Shown here one piece after another: positions 63,409 to 64,000 of a DNA stretch of 64,000 nt. The DNA is from Achromobacter sp. UMC71. Its GTDB lineage: Bacteria > Pseudomonadota > Gammaproteobacteria > Burkholderiales > Burkholderiaceae_B. The notes beneath the pieces were generated by a model, which was given only the letters and a program-made list of their open reading frames with translations, was not told the DNA's origin and did not search any database. Every line of letters begins with the position of its first letter. Position 1 is the stretch's first letter. The DNA lies in assembly GCF_014170305.1 (NCBI RefSeq), contig NZ_LZZT01000059.1:1-64000 (forward strand). The letters are read 5' to 3'. Both the position numbers and the translations under genes were made by a program.

Positions 63409-64000
63409 TCAGATGCGCTCGAAGATCGCCGCGATACCCTGCCCGCCGCCAATGCACATCGTGACCAGCGCGTAGCGGCCCTGCACGCGTTGCAGTTCGT
63501 GCAGCGCCTTGACCGTGATGATCGTGCCGGTGGCGCCGATGGGGTGGCCCAGGCCGATGCCGCTGCCATTGGGGTTGACCTTGGCTGGATCCAGCTTCAG
63601 CTCGCGGGTCACGGCGCAGGCCTGCGCGGCGAACGCTTCGTTGGCCTCGATCACGTCCATCTGGTCCACCGTCAGGCCCGCGCGCTTGAGCGCCGCCTGC
63701 GTGGCCGGCACCGGGCCGATGCCCATGATATTGGGGTCGACGCCCGCGTGGGCATAGGCCACCAGGCGCGCCAGCGGCTTGATGCCGCGCTTGGCCGCGA
63801 CCGACGCGTTCATCAGCACCAAGGCGCCCGCGCCGTCGTTCAGGCCCGAAGCATTGCCGGCCGTGACGGTGCCGTTCTCTTTCTGGAAGACCGGCTTCAG
63901 GCCAGCCAGGCTGTCGGCGGTGACGTCGGGGCGCACGTGCTCGTCAGTGTCGAACACGACTTCGCCCTTGCGCGTCTTTTGCACGATCGGCACGATCTGG
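63409..64000 (-). CDS. Acetyl-CoA acetyltransferase (thiolase), C-terminal part
   Basis: The C-terminal 197 or so residues of a thiolase, cut by the right window edge. Visible active-site parts are NEAFAAQ, the His in GLGHPIGATG and the proton-donor Cys in MCIGGGQG. AGNASGLNDGAGAL is typical of acetyl-CoA acetyltransferases (PhaA/AtoB). The nucleophile Cys is outside the window. It could serve acetoacetyl-CoA formation for polyhydroxybutyrate or ketone metabolism. Confidence 0.93.
   Translation of the reverse strand, partial: QIVPIVQKTRKGEVVFDTDEHVRPDVTADSLAGLKPVFQKENGTVTAGNASGLNDGAGALVLMNASVAAKRGIKPLARLVAYAHAGVDPNIMGIGPVPATQAALKRAGLTVDQMDVIEANEAFAAQACAVTRELKLDPAKVNPNGSGIGLGHPIGATGTIITVKALHELQRVQGRYALVTMCIGGGQGIAAIFERI

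Overview
The window looks like a chromosomal segment of a high-GC betaproteobacterium of the Burkholderiales, most likely Alcaligenaceae (Achromobacter/Bordetella type). This is inferred from two Bug-type (TctC) solute receptors, ANR/FNR boxes in front of a cbb3 oxidase cluster, the gene families present and strong GC3 bias; no database search was possible. I saw no tRNA, rRNA, insertion sequence, prophage or CRISPR. Most genes sit in tight operons with 1-4 base overlaps.

Layout. 226-6967 (-): cbb3 cytochrome oxidase ccoNOQP with ccoG, fixH, a small membrane protein, ccoS and an unusually short 'ccoI' that keeps only the membrane part of the copper P-type ATPase. Two good ANR/FNR boxes sit at 5771-5784 and 7003-7016. 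7030-11656: biotin genes bioA (-) and bioF-bioH-like-bioCD (+), with bioC and bioD joined in one reading frame. 11679-15724: Bug receptor, CitE-like lyase and class III CoA-transferase, divergent from a LysR regulator. 15786-23656: hydrolase, AraC regulator, isocitrate lyase (its terminator lies inside the AraC coding end), queF, dmlR/dmlA-like pair, MFS transporter. 23847-34729 (-): pgsA, uvrC, nagZ, acpS, pdxJ and an RND efflux set whose outer-membrane gene overlaps pdxJ. 35001-37466: orphan winged-helix regulator, patatin, DUF4136 lipoprotein. 37655-40730: modE and modABC with a ModE-like box.

40803-47589 is the most interesting region. A leftward operon (DUF350, SPFH-SHOCT, zinc-ribbon DUF4178, a 58-residue Gly/Ser-rich peptide, S-adenosylmethionine decarboxylase) and a rightward operon (membrane-anchored spermidine-synthase-like enzyme, FAD amine-oxidase-like enzyme) share an 86-base promoter region containing a perfect 10-base inverted repeat. 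I read it as a dedicated polyamine-dependent membrane or envelope system. The association of these families is known to me only from memory of comparative genomics; the function is unproven.

47750-52147 (+): D-amino-acid dehydrogenase, amino-acid ABC transporter and Asp/Glu-racemase-like enzyme, probably one uptake-and-oxidation pathway. 52243-55289 (-): TrpXYZ-like ABC transporter. 55441-56397 (+): aldo/keto reductase. 56444-62025 (-): malonate-use locus (GntR regulator, malonyl-CoA decarboxylase, enoyl-CoA hydratase family, malonyl-CoA synthetase, Bug receptor). 62159-64000 (-): DUF3574 lipoprotein, spermidine-synthase-like protein, and the C-terminal part of a thiolase cut by the window edge.
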